A stretch of 64,000 bases of DNA from Lederbergia sp. NSJ-179 (lineage in GTDB: Bacteria; Bacillota; Bacilli; Bacillales; Bacillaceae_C), in the NCBI RefSeq assembly GCF_022867885.1, contig NZ_JALIFP010000006.1, positions 62,001 through 126,000 on the forward strand. The letters run 5' to 3'. The position numbers were made by a program, and so were the translations under genes. Under the pieces are notes generated by a model, which was not told where the DNA came from, ran no database searches, and saw nothing but the letters and a program-made list of their open reading frames with translations. Below are positions 36,329-45,845 of this stretch, one piece after another; position 1 is the stretch's first letter; each line of letters starts with the position of its first letter.

Positions 36329-36719
36329 TTTGTGTTTTGTTCAAATCCTCTTTTATTTTTGTTGTGGAAATGCCCACCGTACGCGGCAAATACACCACTT
36401 CACAATATTCTTTTAAAAAGTCAAACTTCCCTCGCCAGTCATCGCCCATTACAAACACATCAACATCATAATTCTTCACATCATCTATTTTCTGATCCCA
36501 TGAACATTCTGGAATCACTTCATCCACATAGCGCACGGCTTCTAGAATCGCCTTGCGCTGTTCATAGGAATAATAGGCCTTCTTGCCCTTAATGGCATTA
36601 AATTCATCTGTTGAGATCGCCACAATCAGATAATCCCCATACTCCTTCGCCCGCCGCAAAATATTAATATGCCCCGTATGGAGAAGATCGAATGTGCCAT
36701 AAGTGATGACTTTTTTCAT
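36321..36719 (-). CDS. tagD: Glycerol-3-phosphate cytidylyltransferase, copy 1
   Basis: A 132-residue enzyme making CDP-glycerol from CTP and sn-glycerol-3-phosphate. It has the nucleotidyltransferase signatures GTFDLLHTGHINIL (HxGH) and RTVGISTTKI (the ISTT element), and the length is that of B. subtilis TagD. ATG 36719 has a GGGAGG site. It supplies the donor for tagB and tagF-type enzymes. A second gene at 37989 encodes a protein differing at about 19 of 132 positions by my count. Confidence 0.95.
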   Translation of the reverse strand: MKKVITYGTFDLLHTGHINILRRAKEYGDYLIVAISTDEFNAIKGKKAYYSYEQRKAILEAVRYVDEVIPECSWDQKIDDVKNYDVDVFVMGDDWRGKFDFLKEYCEVVYLPRTVGISTTKIKEDLNKTQNG

Positions 36720-36752
36720 TTTGGGGAACCTCCCGTATGAAGTATATGGAAT

Positions 36753-36781
36753 ATTATATCCATATTAGAAGGAATCATCAA
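36753..36781 (-). promoter_or_regulatory. Promoter of tagD-tagB
   Basis: On the minus strand TTGATG (36781-36776), a 17-base spacer and a perfect TATAAT (36758-36753), 34 bases before tagD. Confidence 0.7.
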
Positions 36782-36989
36782 AGGTTTATTTGTTTATGGT
36801 GGTCGTATTTCCGATCTTATGGGAAATAAATTCTTCAATCAAGAACTGGAAGAATCGCGGAAACTTACTAGTGATCCTATGTCCATTTAATGAGGCGTAA
36901 GTGCTTTACTCACTGCCGCTTTTTGCTATAATAAAGACAGAAACACACCTCAGTCCATCCTCAAAAAAATCCACAAAGGAAGTGTGCAT

Positions 36990-37862
36990 ATGCCCTTAGC
37001 ACAACTGGTCAAGGAAAGTCCCCCTGATTATATCCGACACGATCAATTATTCAAGGAATTGATTCATACTTTTTTCGAAGAATTTTTAGAAGCATTTTTT
37101 CCGGAGGTCCATCCATTCGTTGACTTTCATGATCTGAAGCCTTTATCGGAAGAGGTTTTCACAGACTTAATTGAAGGTGAAACTCGCAAGCTAGATATTG
37201 TCATTGAAACAAAGCTAAAAGGCAAGGAATCATTAATTATCATTCATGTTGAACCACAGAGTACGAGCCAAACCTATTTTCACAAGCGCATGTATCATTA
37301 CTTTAGTCTTTTATACAACAAGTATCGGAAGCCGATTATTCCCATTGCCGTTTTTAGTTATGAGGAAAACTGGGAAAAGAATCAATATACGATGGTTTTT
37401 CCTTTCTTTCATGTACTAACCTTCAATTATTTGACACTCCACCTTAAGAAAAAGAATTGGCGGGATTATATAAAGGCAAACAATCCCGCCGCTGCAGCGC
37501 TTTTAAGTAAAATGGGTTATACTGAGGAGGAAAAGATTCAAGTAAAAAAGGAATTCCTGAAAATGCTTGTGAAAATGGAGTTAGATCCAGCCAGACAACG
37601 ATTGGTCTATGGATTTTTCGAACGTTATTTAATATTAACTGAACAAGAGGAGGAGCAATTAATGGAAGAAATCAATTACATGGACGAAGCGGATAGAATC
37701 AAAATCCTGGAAATCCCGATTTCTTATGAAGAAAGAGGTATTGAGAAAGGTATCAAAAAAGTCGCATTAGGGATGCTGAAAAAAGGGTTATCAATTGAAT
37801 TAATTGCAGAAGTAACGAATTTGGAGAAAAAGGAAATTGAGGAATTGAAAAGGAAATTGTAA
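36990..37862 (+). CDS. Rpn/YhgA-like PD-(D/E)XK nuclease family protein
   Basis: About 290 residues of the transposase-like Rpn group. The N-terminal nuclease domain contains DQLFKELIHTFFEEFLEAFF, a KLDIVIETKL segment and IIIHVEPQS, the Asp...Glu-x-Gln core of this PD-(D/E)XK family, then MYHYFSLLYNKYRKPIIPI. The helical C-terminus ends in EERGIEKGIKK... repeats typical of the group. E. coli Rpn proteins are DNA nucleases that promote recombination. ATG 36990 follows AAAGGAAG. It sits alone between the two tagD copies. TATAAT at 36927-36932 with TTTACT 16 bases upstream may be its promoter. Confidence 0.85.
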   Translation: MPLAQLVKESPPDYIRHDQLFKELIHTFFEEFLEAFFPEVHPFVDFHDLKPLSEEVFTDLIEGETRKLDIVIETKLKGKESLIIIHVEPQSTSQTYFHKRMYHYFSLLYNKYRKPIIPIAVFSYEENWEKNQYTMVFPFFHVLTFNYLTLHLKKKNWRDYIKANNPAAAALLSKMGYTEEEKIQVKKEFLKMLVKMELDPARQRLVYGFFERYLILTEQEEEQLMEEINYMDEADRIKILEIPISYEERGIEKGIKKVALGMLKKGLSIELIAEVTNLEKKEIEELKRKL

Positions 37863-37988
37863 TTTCTATTTTATGTAGAACCCAAATGGTTTTTGGGAAA
37901 TTCCCCAATTGAAATAAGATCGCTCAATTGGGGAACTCTATAAACCACTATAATCGGAGCAAACAGATTCACCAACTACTTCAAAACA

Positions 37989-38387
37989 CTATTGGTTCTT
38001 CGCTTTATTCAAATCCTTTTTAATTTTCGTCGTCGAAATACCTACCGTTCTTGGCAAATAAATGACTTCACAATACTCTTTCAAAAAATCAAATTTTCCC
38101 GTCCAATCGTCGCCCATAACGAAAACATCGACATTATGCTTCAATACATCCTCGATTTTCTGTTCCCATGTATGTTCAGGAATCACTTCATCGACATAAC
38201 GAATCGCCTCAAGGATCATTTTCCTTTGCTCAAATGTGTAGTATGCTTTCTTTCCTTTAATCGCATTAAACTCGTCCGATGAAATTGCCACAATCAAATA
38301 ATCCCCATATTCTTTTGCCCGTCTTAAAATATTGATATGACCAGTGTGAAGAAGGTCGAAAGTGCCGTAAGTGATGACTTTTTTCAA
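37989..38387 (-). CDS. tagD: Glycerol-3-phosphate cytidylyltransferase, copy 2
   Basis: A 132-residue paralogue of the protein encoded at 36321, with the same HxGH and RTVGISTT motifs and only about 19 substitutions, mostly in 50-92 and at the C-terminus. It starts at TTG 38387 behind GGAGG, whereas copy 1 starts at ATG. It is not followed by tagB and is divergent from the TagF-like gene. Both copies look functional, so this may be a gene duplication kept for separate regulation or imported with a neighbouring block. Confidence 0.94.
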   Translation of the reverse strand: MKKVITYGTFDLLHTGHINILRRAKEYGDYLIVAISSDEFNAIKGKKAYYTFEQRKMILEAIRYVDEVIPEHTWEQKIEDVLKHNVDVFVMGDDWTGKFDFLKEYCEVIYLPRTVGISTTKIKKDLNKAKNQ

Positions 38388-38854
38388 TTTGAGAACCTCC
38401 GTAAGAAATAGCGTAATGTCACTAAAAATTCTTATTAAAGTGTAATATCATAACTAATTTAAGCGAAGTAAGTGAAGTTCTAATTATTGCATAATTGCTT
38501 AACTGATGATAATAATACAAATAACAGCAAAATTCGCCAAAGATTTAGATGGGATTCTTCCAGTTGAAAACTGAAGAATGGGTTTCTAAAAAACAAATGT
38601 AATATTTGTAATCCAAAAATCCATTCGTATTGCCTATTTCATTTGGCTGTTGCCGATTTTTATTGTTTTTCGCTATTATTGTATCAAACACCACTCCAAT
38701 TTGGTAGTTTTTTCGGTCGATGAAAGTTTAAAAGGGTGTTTTCTTTTGATAGCCTGCTCGATAAATGATATTGTTGTTCGTTCGCATAAACTAATGTTTT
38801 GCTTTGAAAAGCAGAAGTCAGCTCAGCTTATCGAAATAAGGAGGAAGCGGTATA
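38388..38854. other. Divergent intergenic region between tagD copy 2 and the TagF-like gene
   Basis: 467 bases, AT-rich, no supported gene. A bulged hairpin at 38554-38579 (ATTCTTC-C-AGTT / AACTGAAGAAT) followed by GGGTTTCTAAAAAA is the only structure noted. No near-consensus promoter was recognised for either side. The 74-codon open frame from 38650 runs into the TagF-like gene and lacks a ribosome site. Confidence 0.4.
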
Positions 38855-40051
38855 GTGTCGTCATTTTTAAGTAAAATTTTACGCAGTCAATTTATGCTGT
38901 TCTTATATAAAATTGTGTTTAAGCTTATTGGGCAACTCCCCCCCAAAAAAAAGCTTATTATTTTTGAAAGTTTTCATGGAAAACAATATAGTGATAACCC
39001 AAGAGCGATATATGAATACTTACTAGAGAATCATATTGAATATGAAATGTACTGGAGTATAGACAAGAGATACATAGAACAATTTCGAAGAAGACATAAC
39101 ATAAAATGTTTACAACGCTTCTCGTTCCAGTGGTTAATGAAAATGGCCAGAGCCCGTTATTGGATCGTGAATAGTAGACTACCATTATGGATACCAAAGC
39201 CAAGGAAGACGATTTATGTTCAAACATGGCATGGAACGCCTTTAAAAAGGTTAGGTGCGGATATAGAAGAGGTACATATGCCGGGAACAAATACAGAGAA
39301 ATATAAACAAAATTTCACTTATGAGGCAACCAAATGGGATTATTTACTATCGCCGAACGAATATTCAACAAAAATATTTACGAGTGCTTTTAATTACAAG
39401 AAAGCAATTGTTGAATCAGGCTATCCCAGAAATGACTTTTTAATGAATCATAACGATGAAGAAACCATTCTAGAAATAAAAAAAAGAGAAGGTATCCCCA
39501 TTAATAAAAAAGTGATTCTATATGCTCCTACATGGAGGGATAATCAATTTTATTCAAAAGGAAAATATAAATTTAATCTTCATTTAGATCTAGAAAAAAT
39601 GATGAATCATTTGGGAGAACAATATATCTTAATCCTTAGATTACATTATCTTGTTTCTGAACGTCTCGACTTATCGGGGATGGAGGGTTTTGTTATTGAT
39701 TTTTCTAATTATGAGGATATAAGGGAACTTTATGTTATTTCAGATATGTTAGTTACAGACTATTCATCTGTTTTTTTTGATTATGCCAATCTTAAACGTC
39801 CAATGCTGTTTTATGTCTATGATTTAGAGGACTATAGGGATAAATTAAGAGGATTCTACTTTGACTTTGAGAATCAAGCTCCAGGACCTCTTGTTAAAAA
39901 TACAGATGATTTAATTAAAGAAATTAAACATATAGAAGAAAATGGTTATACCCCACCAAGGACTACAATGGAGTTCAATGAGAGATTTTGTTCTTTAGAA
40001 GATGGTCAGGCAAGTAAAAGAGTAATAAATGAAATTATGTTGAACAGTTAA
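38855..40051 (+). CDS. CDP-glycerol glycerophosphotransferase (TagF/TarF-like)
   Basis: A 398-residue member of the glycerophosphotransferase family. N-terminal amphipathic region, then LIIFESFHGKQYSDNPRAIY, VQTWHGTPLKRLGAD (catalytic His), ESGYPRNDFL, VILYAPTWRDN, LILRLHYL, LVTDYSSVFFDY and PGPLVKNTDDLI. The TWHGTPLK form and NPRAIY motif place it with TagF/TarF rather than TagB. Its ~400-residue length matches TarF of ribitol-type strains, which adds one or a few glycerol phosphates, rather than the ~750-residue TagF polymerase. GTG 38855 follows AAGGAGGAAG. In the usual RLHP motif Pro is replaced (RLHY). Confidence 0.85.
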   Translation: MSSFLSKILRSQFMLFLYKIVFKLIGQLPPKKKLIIFESFHGKQYSDNPRAIYEYLLENHIEYEMYWSIDKRYIEQFRRRHNIKCLQRFSFQWLMKMARARYWIVNSRLPLWIPKPRKTIYVQTWHGTPLKRLGADIEEVHMPGTNTEKYKQNFTYEATKWDYLLSPNEYSTKIFTSAFNYKKAIVESGYPRNDFLMNHNDEETILEIKKREGIPINKKVILYAPTWRDNQFYSKGKYKFNLHLDLEKMMNHLGEQYILILRLHYLVSERLDLSGMEGFVIDFSNYEDIRELYVISDMLVTDYSSVFFDYANLKRPMLFYVYDLEDYRDKLRGFYFDFENQAPGPLVKNTDDLIKEIKHIEENGYTPPRTTMEFNERFCSLEDGQASKRVINEIMLNS

Positions 40052-40186
40052 AAAATCATATAATGATCCACGCCTTAATAGTATCTTCAAATTAGAAGTA
40101 TAAAGTGGTGAGGATGATCAAAATATGATTGTAATAAAGAATTTGTGATTACATTTGGTCTAACCGGAAAATGGAGTGTTTATTAA

Positions 40187-42553
40187 ATGGAAATGTATGA
40201 TTCCACATTTGAAGTGGTTGAAAGCCACCCCGAATCAATAGAGTTATACTCAAAAATAGATAATAAAATTATTACTATTGATATCCTTTCTCTTCATTTA
40301 AATGTACCACAGCAGGTAGCAACATTAGAGATTGAGGATAGAATGTTTCTTAAATATGCCCCTAAAGAAAACGTTGTGTTTCTTTTATATTCGTATAACA
40401 ACTTGATCTATTGTATTTTGGAAGAAGAAAAAATCTCGACAAACATAAAGAATGAAAATTATTATAACTTTGATATAGAAAACTTTTATTCATACACACA
40501 AGTATACCAACTAGGCTCATCGCGAATAGGTATGGTGGATCAAAACGGGGAAACACTCTTTAAAATTGATGACTTTCTGACCAATAACCAAAATCAGCTT
40601 CATTATCAATATGATATGGGATTTACTACCACGGAGTTTCGGTACACCGTTGTATCGATTATAACTTATTGTAAATACAACATTGTCATTACGTATGATT
40701 TGTTTCGTAAAGAGTTTATTGTAGATAAAGTATTTTTAAAAATTATAAAACCTCATGAAGGTATGAACATAAAGTTACTGAGTAAAAACACAATTCAGAT
40801 AGATAGTGAAAATGCTTCAAGAGAAGTGAAATTTACGTCCCTTTCCAAGGGAAGAAGATATAAACTCCTTAACCATAATCAGGTAAAAGACGGAGACAAA
40901 GAAAACATATTATCCATTCTTAGTATAAATAAGAGGCGCTATTATATTTTTAGCAGTCATAGAGGGATCTATATAGTAAAGGGTGACCCATATAAGGTTA
41001 CGGGAAACCAATCAAACTTAAGGGTAATCTTGACTAAAAGAAATTTATACGTTTTCGGGCGACTGACTCACTATGCATATCGTGCGCACGGTCGATATGA
41101 ATATTTGTATTTACAAAATGCAGATAGAAAAATCGGAAAGTTTTTTCGACCCTTTAAGTCAATAAAGTATTTGCAAAGGTTCGGTCTATTTAAAGTACCT
41201 GTAAAATCCTTAATGGTAGAAGGGCGAATCCATAATAACCTATTGGTGGGCGACGAAGAGATTCCCATTCATAATTTAAGAAGAAGAAAAAGAGATAAAA
41301 AAGCCACCACGCTTTCTTTTAAAAAGCATGGTGATCAATTAATGGTCATAAGAACAAATCTGGGTGGGAACTTAACCGCAACCGTTGTTCCATTTACTGA
41401 AGAGTATAAACTAATAAACCGGGTAAAAATTAAGCTTGCTCACCTCACATCGAAGTTGTTTCCTACAAAGGGAAAAAATGTCAATCTTTATTTTGAAAAG
41501 AAAAGTGAAAAGGCGGATGAATCGGGATTTCGCGTGTTTGAAGAAGTGATGAAGAATCATCCATCGACATCTGAAAACTATTTTATTATTAACGCTCATT
41601 CCGATCGATATGCTGAATTGAGGGAAATATATGGAGCAAACATCATTGCCAAATACAGCTTTAGACATTATTTGAATATATTTCGAGCAAATTATTTTAT
41701 TGCGAGTGAACTCTCTAACCATTTGTTAAATGACCGCCTATATATTGATGAAATTCGCAGTAAAATCATGTCTGTTCCCCTTATATTTTTGCAACATGGT
41801 ATTATGTTCGCAAAGCCTGTAGATAACCCAATGGCTTACGGATTTCATAAAGATAAAAATTTATATAATATGCATAAATCCGTTATAAGTTCAGAATTAG
41901 AAGCAAAGGAATTTTACAAAATGGGTTATAGTGATCAAGATTTAATTCTAACGGGATTGGCAACATTAGATGTTGCTAAGCTTGATGAAAATGCTGATAA
42001 AATTGCTTATATGCCGACGTATAGATATTGGGAGGAAGCATTAATATATAACAATGAAATCAAGAAAACATCTTATTACAAATCCATTATGAAGGTAGTG
42101 GAAGCATTTAAGAAAGCAGAACTTCTTGATCGACTGATCATTGTTCCCCACAATAAGTTTTCGCAATTCATATACGAAAACATTCCGGAATATAAGGATA
42201 TCATTGAAAGCAATCCTTCTGAAGCGTTAAAAAAAGCACAAGTTTTTATTACCGATTATTCTTCCGCTATTTATGATGCAATCTTCAGAGGAGCTTATCC
42301 CATCTTTTATTGGGAAGAAAAGGATTATTTAATTACAAACTATAAAGCAATCCCGCCTGTCAACGAAGAAAATGCACCTGGACCAATCGCCAATTCAACA
42401 GATGAGTTGATAGGATTCGTACAAAATGCGATAAAGCGCGATTATGTATTAGAAGAAGAGTATCAAGAAAGATATTTAAAAATAAATAAGTTTAATGATC
42501 GCCAAAACACGAAGAGAATTGTGCAGCATTTAATGGAAGAAAATATCATTTAA
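40187..42553 (+). CDS. CDP-glycerol glycerophosphotransferase-family protein with unknown N-terminal half
   Basis: A 788-residue two-part protein. Residues ~430-788 are a glycerophosphotransferase-like domain: FIASELSNHLL, IFLQHGIMFAKPVDN (catalytic His in QHG), LTGLATLDVAK, IAYMPTYRYWEE, IVPHNKF, FITDYSSAIYDAI and APGPIANSTDELI. This is the QHG subtype, unlike the WHG subtype of its neighbours. Residues ~1-410 are beta-rich and charged, without a membrane helix or a family I recognise. The ribosome site is weak (GGAG 10 bases before ATG 40187). It may add or modify units on the WTA chain or act on another polymer. A terminator follows. Confidence 0.8.
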   Translation: MEMYDSTFEVVESHPESIELYSKIDNKIITIDILSLHLNVPQQVATLEIEDRMFLKYAPKENVVFLLYSYNNLIYCILEEEKISTNIKNENYYNFDIENFYSYTQVYQLGSSRIGMVDQNGETLFKIDDFLTNNQNQLHYQYDMGFTTTEFRYTVVSIITYCKYNIVITYDLFRKEFIVDKVFLKIIKPHEGMNIKLLSKNTIQIDSENASREVKFTSLSKGRRYKLLNHNQVKDGDKENILSILSINKRRYYIFSSHRGIYIVKGDPYKVTGNQSNLRVILTKRNLYVFGRLTHYAYRAHGRYEYLYLQNADRKIGKFFRPFKSIKYLQRFGLFKVPVKSLMVEGRIHNNLLVGDEEIPIHNLRRRKRDKKATTLSFKKHGDQLMVIRTNLGGNLTATVVPFTEEYKLINRVKIKLAHLTSKLFPTKGKNVNLYFEKKSEKADESGFRVFEEVMKNHPSTSENYFIINAHSDRYAELREIYGANIIAKYSFRHYLNIFRANYFIASELSNHLLNDRLYIDEIRSKIMSVPLIFLQHGIMFAKPVDNPMAYGFHKDKNLYNMHKSVISSELEAKEFYKMGYSDQDLILTGLATLDVAKLDENADKIAYMPTYRYWEEALIYNNEIKKTSYYKSIMKVVEAFKKAELLDRLIIVPHNKFSQFIYENIPEYKDIIESNPSEALKKAQVFITDYSSAIYDAIFRGAYPIFYWEEKDYLITNYKAIPPVNEENAPGPIANSTDELIGFVQNAIKRDYVLEEEYQERYLKINKFNDRQNTKRIVQHLMEENII

Positions 42554-42567
42554 ACCACATATTAATG

Positions 42568-42613
42568 GGCCAATTTTAAATGACCGATCGAGTTATTAGG
42601 TGCTTAATTGGCC
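42568..42613 (+). terminator. Terminator with long loop
   Basis: GGCCAATT (42568-42575) pairs with AATTGGCC (42606-42613) around a 30-base loop, followed by TTTTTTA. Confidence 0.55.
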
Positions 42614-42686
42614 TTTTTTAGTTAGTGTAAATGTCATTTCTAATCATACAAAAGATGACAATTGGCACTTGTATCTTTTGGTTATA

Positions 42687-42715
42687 TTGATAATTGTGGA
42701 AAAGAAGTGTATATT
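42687..42715 (+). promoter_or_regulatory. Promoter of the tarIJ operon
   Basis: TTGATA (42687-42692), a 17-base spacer and TATATT (42710-42715), 75 bases before tarI. Confidence 0.65.
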
Positions 42716-42789
42716 GTACTATGAGTTTATGACAGAATTCAACAGAAATTGATAGTTATATAAATATATGAAAAAGAGGAGATATTATA

Positions 42790-43503
42790 GTGATTTATGC
42801 AGAAATCCTAGCGGGTGGAAATGGCTCAAGAATGGGTAATGTTAACATGCCAAAGCAATTTCTGCCTCTTAATGGCCGCCCTATTATTATTCATACCATT
42901 GAAAAATTCTTATTAAATGATCGTTTCGATAAAATCATTATTGTATCAAGAAAAGAATGGATTAATCATACGAAAGATATTATCAAAAAGTTTATTGGAG
43001 ATATAGATAGAGTAGTAGTTGTTGCTGGTGGTAAAGATAGAAATGAATCGATTATGAGTGGAATCGAATATATAGAGGAACACTTTGGGATCCATGATGA
43101 AGATATCATCGTTACCCATGATTCAGTGCGCCCATTTTTAACCCATAGAATTATCGATGAAAATATTAATGCGGCTTTAGAGTATTCTGCAGTAGATACT
43201 GTGATTGAGGCAATTGATACCATTATCCGTTCAGAAGACAGGGAATTCATAACGGAAATACCAGTCCGAGACACAATGTTCCAAGGGCAGACGCCTCAAA
43301 GTTTTAATATTAAAAGATTAGTGGAACATTATCATTCACTTGATGAAGACGAAAAGAATATCTTGACAGATGCATGTAAGATATTCGCTTTAAAAGGTGA
43401 AAAGGTAAAATTGGTAAGGGGAGAGGTATTTAATATCAAGGTAACAACCCCTTATGATCTAAAAGTGGCAAATGCCATTATACAGGAGCGGATATCACAA
43501 TGA
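42790..43503 (+). CDS. tarI: Ribitol-5-phosphate cytidylyltransferase
   Basis: A 237-residue IspD/TarI-type nucleotidyltransferase making CDP-ribitol. The CTP-binding loop [13 protein letters not shown] is at the N-terminus, with [39 protein letters not shown] and [13 protein letters not shown] following. TarI rather than IspD is favoured because the next gene, overlapping by 4 bases, is tarJ. GTG 42790 follows AAGAGGAGAT. Its presence, with tarJ, is the best evidence that the strain makes poly(ribitol phosphate) WTA. Confidence 0.94.
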   Translation: MIYAEILAGGNGSRMGNVNMPKQFLPLNGRPIIIHTIEKFLLNDRFDKIIIVSRKEWINHTKDIIKKFIGDIDRVVVVAGGKDRNESIMSGIEYIEEHFGIHDEDIIVTHDSVRPFLTHRIIDENINAALEYSAVDTVIEAIDTIIRSEDREFITEIPVRDTMFQGQTPQSFNIKRLVEHYHSLDEDEKNILTDACKIFALKGEKVKLVRGEVFNIKVTTPYDLKVANAIIQERISQ

Positions 43504-44525
43504 TCAATCAAGTTTATCGATTAGTTTCTGCCCGACAATTTGAAGTTACCTATAAAGATCGAAGTTTACAATCAGACTATGTAGTGGTTCGCCCTGAGTA
43601 CCTCTCTATTTGTGCTGCGGATCAGCGCTATTACACAGGCACAAGAGGTAAAGAGGCAATGAGTGCTAAATTGCCAATGGCGTTAATTCATGAAGGAATT
43701 GGTAAAGTTGTTTTTGATCGTTCAGGTAAGTTTAAAATTGGGACAAGAGTCGTGATGATTCCTAATACGCCTACGGAAGTTGATGAGTATTGTGCAGAAA
43801 ACTATTTGCGTTCCAGCAAATTTAGGTCAAGTGGATATGATGGTTTTATGCAGGATTATGTGTTTTTAGAAGCGGATCGCTTAGTTGAATTACCTGAAGA
43901 TATTAATCCAAAAGTAGCAGCGTTTACAGAATTAATTACGATTGCAACACATTCTATTACCCGCTTTGAAGCTAAAGCACATAAAAGAAGAGATGTATTG
44001 GGCGTTTGGGGAGATGGTAATTTAGGTTATATCACTTCCTTGCTTTTAAAGAAAAAGTATCCGAACAGCAAAATCATCATCTTCGGCAAAAACCAATATA
44101 AACTAGACCATTTTTCCTTTGTAGACGAAGCCTACCAAATTGATGAGATACCTGAAGATTTATGGATCGATCATGCTTTTGAAGCGGTAGGTGGAAGAGG
44201 TAGTGAAGCAGCTATTAACCAGATTATAGACCATATCTACCCAGAGGGTTCTATTGCAATCATGGGAGTATCTGAATATCCGATCCAATTGAATTCTAGA
44301 ATGGTATTAGAAAAGGGAATTACCATTATTGGAAGTAGTCGTAGTGGTCGTAAAGATTTTGTCGATACAGTGGAATTGATGAAAGAATTTCCTGATATTG
44401 TGGATTACTTGACCACACTTATTGGCTCCGTTCAATCCGTTACGACAATTGGAGAAATAATTGAAGCCTTTGAAAATGATTTAACCGTGTCTTGGGGAAA
44501 AACAGTCTTGGCCTGGAATATTTAA
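43500..44525 (+). CDS. tarJ: Ribulose-5-phosphate reductase
   Basis: A 341-residue zinc alcohol-dehydrogenase-like enzyme that reduces ribulose-5-phosphate to ribitol-5-phosphate with NADPH. Features: [12 protein letters not shown] (zinc Cys), [10 protein letters not shown] (His-Glu pair), the Rossmann [16 protein letters not shown] at ~165-180, and [19 protein letters not shown] 43500 overlaps tarI as ATGA, so translation is coupled. It is typical of tarIJ(K)L operons in B. subtilis W23 and S. aureus. Confidence 0.94.
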   Translation: MINQVYRLVSARQFEVTYKDRSLQSDYVVVRPEYLSICAADQRYYTGTRGKEAMSAKLPMALIHEGIGKVVFDRSGKFKIGTRVVMIPNTPTEVDEYCAENYLRSSKFRSSGYDGFMQDYVFLEADRLVELPEDINPKVAAFTELITIATHSITRFEAKAHKRRDVLGVWGDGNLGYITSLLLKKKYPNSKIIIFGKNQYKLDHFSFVDEAYQIDEIPEDLWIDHAFEAVGGRGSEAAINQIIDHIYPEGSIAIMGVSEYPIQLNSRMVLEKGITIIGSSRSGRKDFVDTVELMKEFPDIVDYLTTLIGSVQSVTTIGEIIEAFENDLTVSWGKTVLAWNI

Positions 44526-44556
44526 TGGAGTAGCATAAAGGAAGGTAGGCATAAAG

Positions 44557-45777
44557 GTGAACTTAAAATTTCTACCTACAATTATAGTAAAGTATTTTTT
44601 ACGGAGTGTTTTTAATATAATGGCCCTTGTTTTTCCAATTAAGGAGAAAAAGGTAACGTTTGCTTCCTATCGTTCAAATGTTATAGAAGGTAACTTAAAC
44701 TATGTATATAAAGAAATGGCGAGTCAATATCCCGACTACCAATATTCCTTTCTGATAAAAAAATTTAATGGCTCAATGTTTGGGAAGTTTGAATATATCC
44801 TACACATGCTGAAGTCGGTCTATGCACTTGCAACGTCCAGATACTTTATTATTGATGACTACTATTTTCCTGTTTACGTGATTAAACCAAGGAAAGGGAC
44901 TGATATTATTCAGCTTTGGCATGCGGTAGGGGCATTTAAGAAGTTTGGACTAAGTACAATGAATAAATCATTTGGACCCAGCAAAGAATATCTCCAACAT
45001 GTAAAAGTACATTCGAATTATTCAAAGGTATATGTTAGTGGAGAAAGCGTGGTTCCATATTATGCAGAAGCTTTTGGAATGGAAGAAGATAAGATATTCC
45101 CTCTAGGGGTGCCGCGTACAGATTTTTTCTTTGATAAGAATAAAATAAACGAAGCCCGGGAAAGGTTTTATCTTCAGTTCCCAGAAGTAATTAACAAAAA
45201 AGTGCTCTTATATGCCCCTACTTTTAGAGGAAAAAGTCATGACCCTAAGAAGATTTCTTGCCCAATTAATATTGGCGAATTAAGAGCAATGCTAGGGGAT
45301 GAATATGTCTTACTTATTCACCTGCATCCATATATGCAACAGAATTCTTGGATTCACGAGAAAGATCAATCTTTTGCTTTATTGATTAATGAAAATTTTA
45401 CCATTGAGGAAATAATGGCTGTCGCGGATATTCTTATTACCGACTATTCTTCGATTATTTTTGATTACAGTCTTCTTGAAAGACCCATTTTATTCTATGC
45501 AAATGATTTAAACGAATATCTCCAAGAACGCGATTTTTATTTTGATTATCGAAAGTTTATTCCTGGTCCATTTTTCGATGAAACAAAGGCCTTAGGAGAT
45601 TGGATCTTAAATGAAAAAAATGATCTTACAAGTATTGTGAAATTTAAAGAGGATTTTTTCGATTACTTAGATGGTAAGAGTGCTAAAAGGATTGTCAATC
45701 ATATTCATGGAAAAGATATTGGTGAGATTGAGCATAGAACCCTTCCAAGAACCTCTGAATTAGTTAACAAGCCTTGA
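44557..45777 (+). CDS. Ribitol/glycerol phosphotransferase (TarK-like)
   Basis: A 406-residue glycerophosphotransferase-family enzyme directly after tarIJ. The N-terminal hydrophobic region (~8-28) is followed by VTFASYRSNVIEGNLNYVY, IIQLWHAVGAFKKFG (catalytic His), GVPRTDFFFD, VLLYAPTFRGK, LLIHLHPYMQ, DILITDYSSIIFDYSLL and IPGPFFDETKAL. Position and length match TarK, the ribitol-phosphate primase of W23-type strains; a second TarL or TarB-like role cannot be excluded by sequence alone. The start GTG 44557 follows GGAAGG. The next gene starts 68 bases on. Confidence 0.82.
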   Translation: MNLKFLPTIIVKYFLRSVFNIMALVFPIKEKKVTFASYRSNVIEGNLNYVYKEMASQYPDYQYSFLIKKFNGSMFGKFEYILHMLKSVYALATSRYFIIDDYYFPVYVIKPRKGTDIIQLWHAVGAFKKFGLSTMNKSFGPSKEYLQHVKVHSNYSKVYVSGESVVPYYAEAFGMEEDKIFPLGVPRTDFFFDKNKINEARERFYLQFPEVINKKVLLYAPTFRGKSHDPKKISCPINIGELRAMLGDEYVLLIHLHPYMQQNSWIHEKDQSFALLINENFTIEEIMAVADILITDYSSIIFDYSLLERPILFYANDLNEYLQERDFYFDYRKFIPGPFFDETKALGDWILNEKNDLTSIVKFKEDFFDYLDGKSAKRIVNHIHGKDIGEIEHRTLPRTSELVNKP

Positions 45778-45845
45778 ATGCTTGAGGTTAAAAAGAGCAG
45801 ATGACAAGTATTTCCCTACCAATTATTAAATAGAGGTGATGTCTA

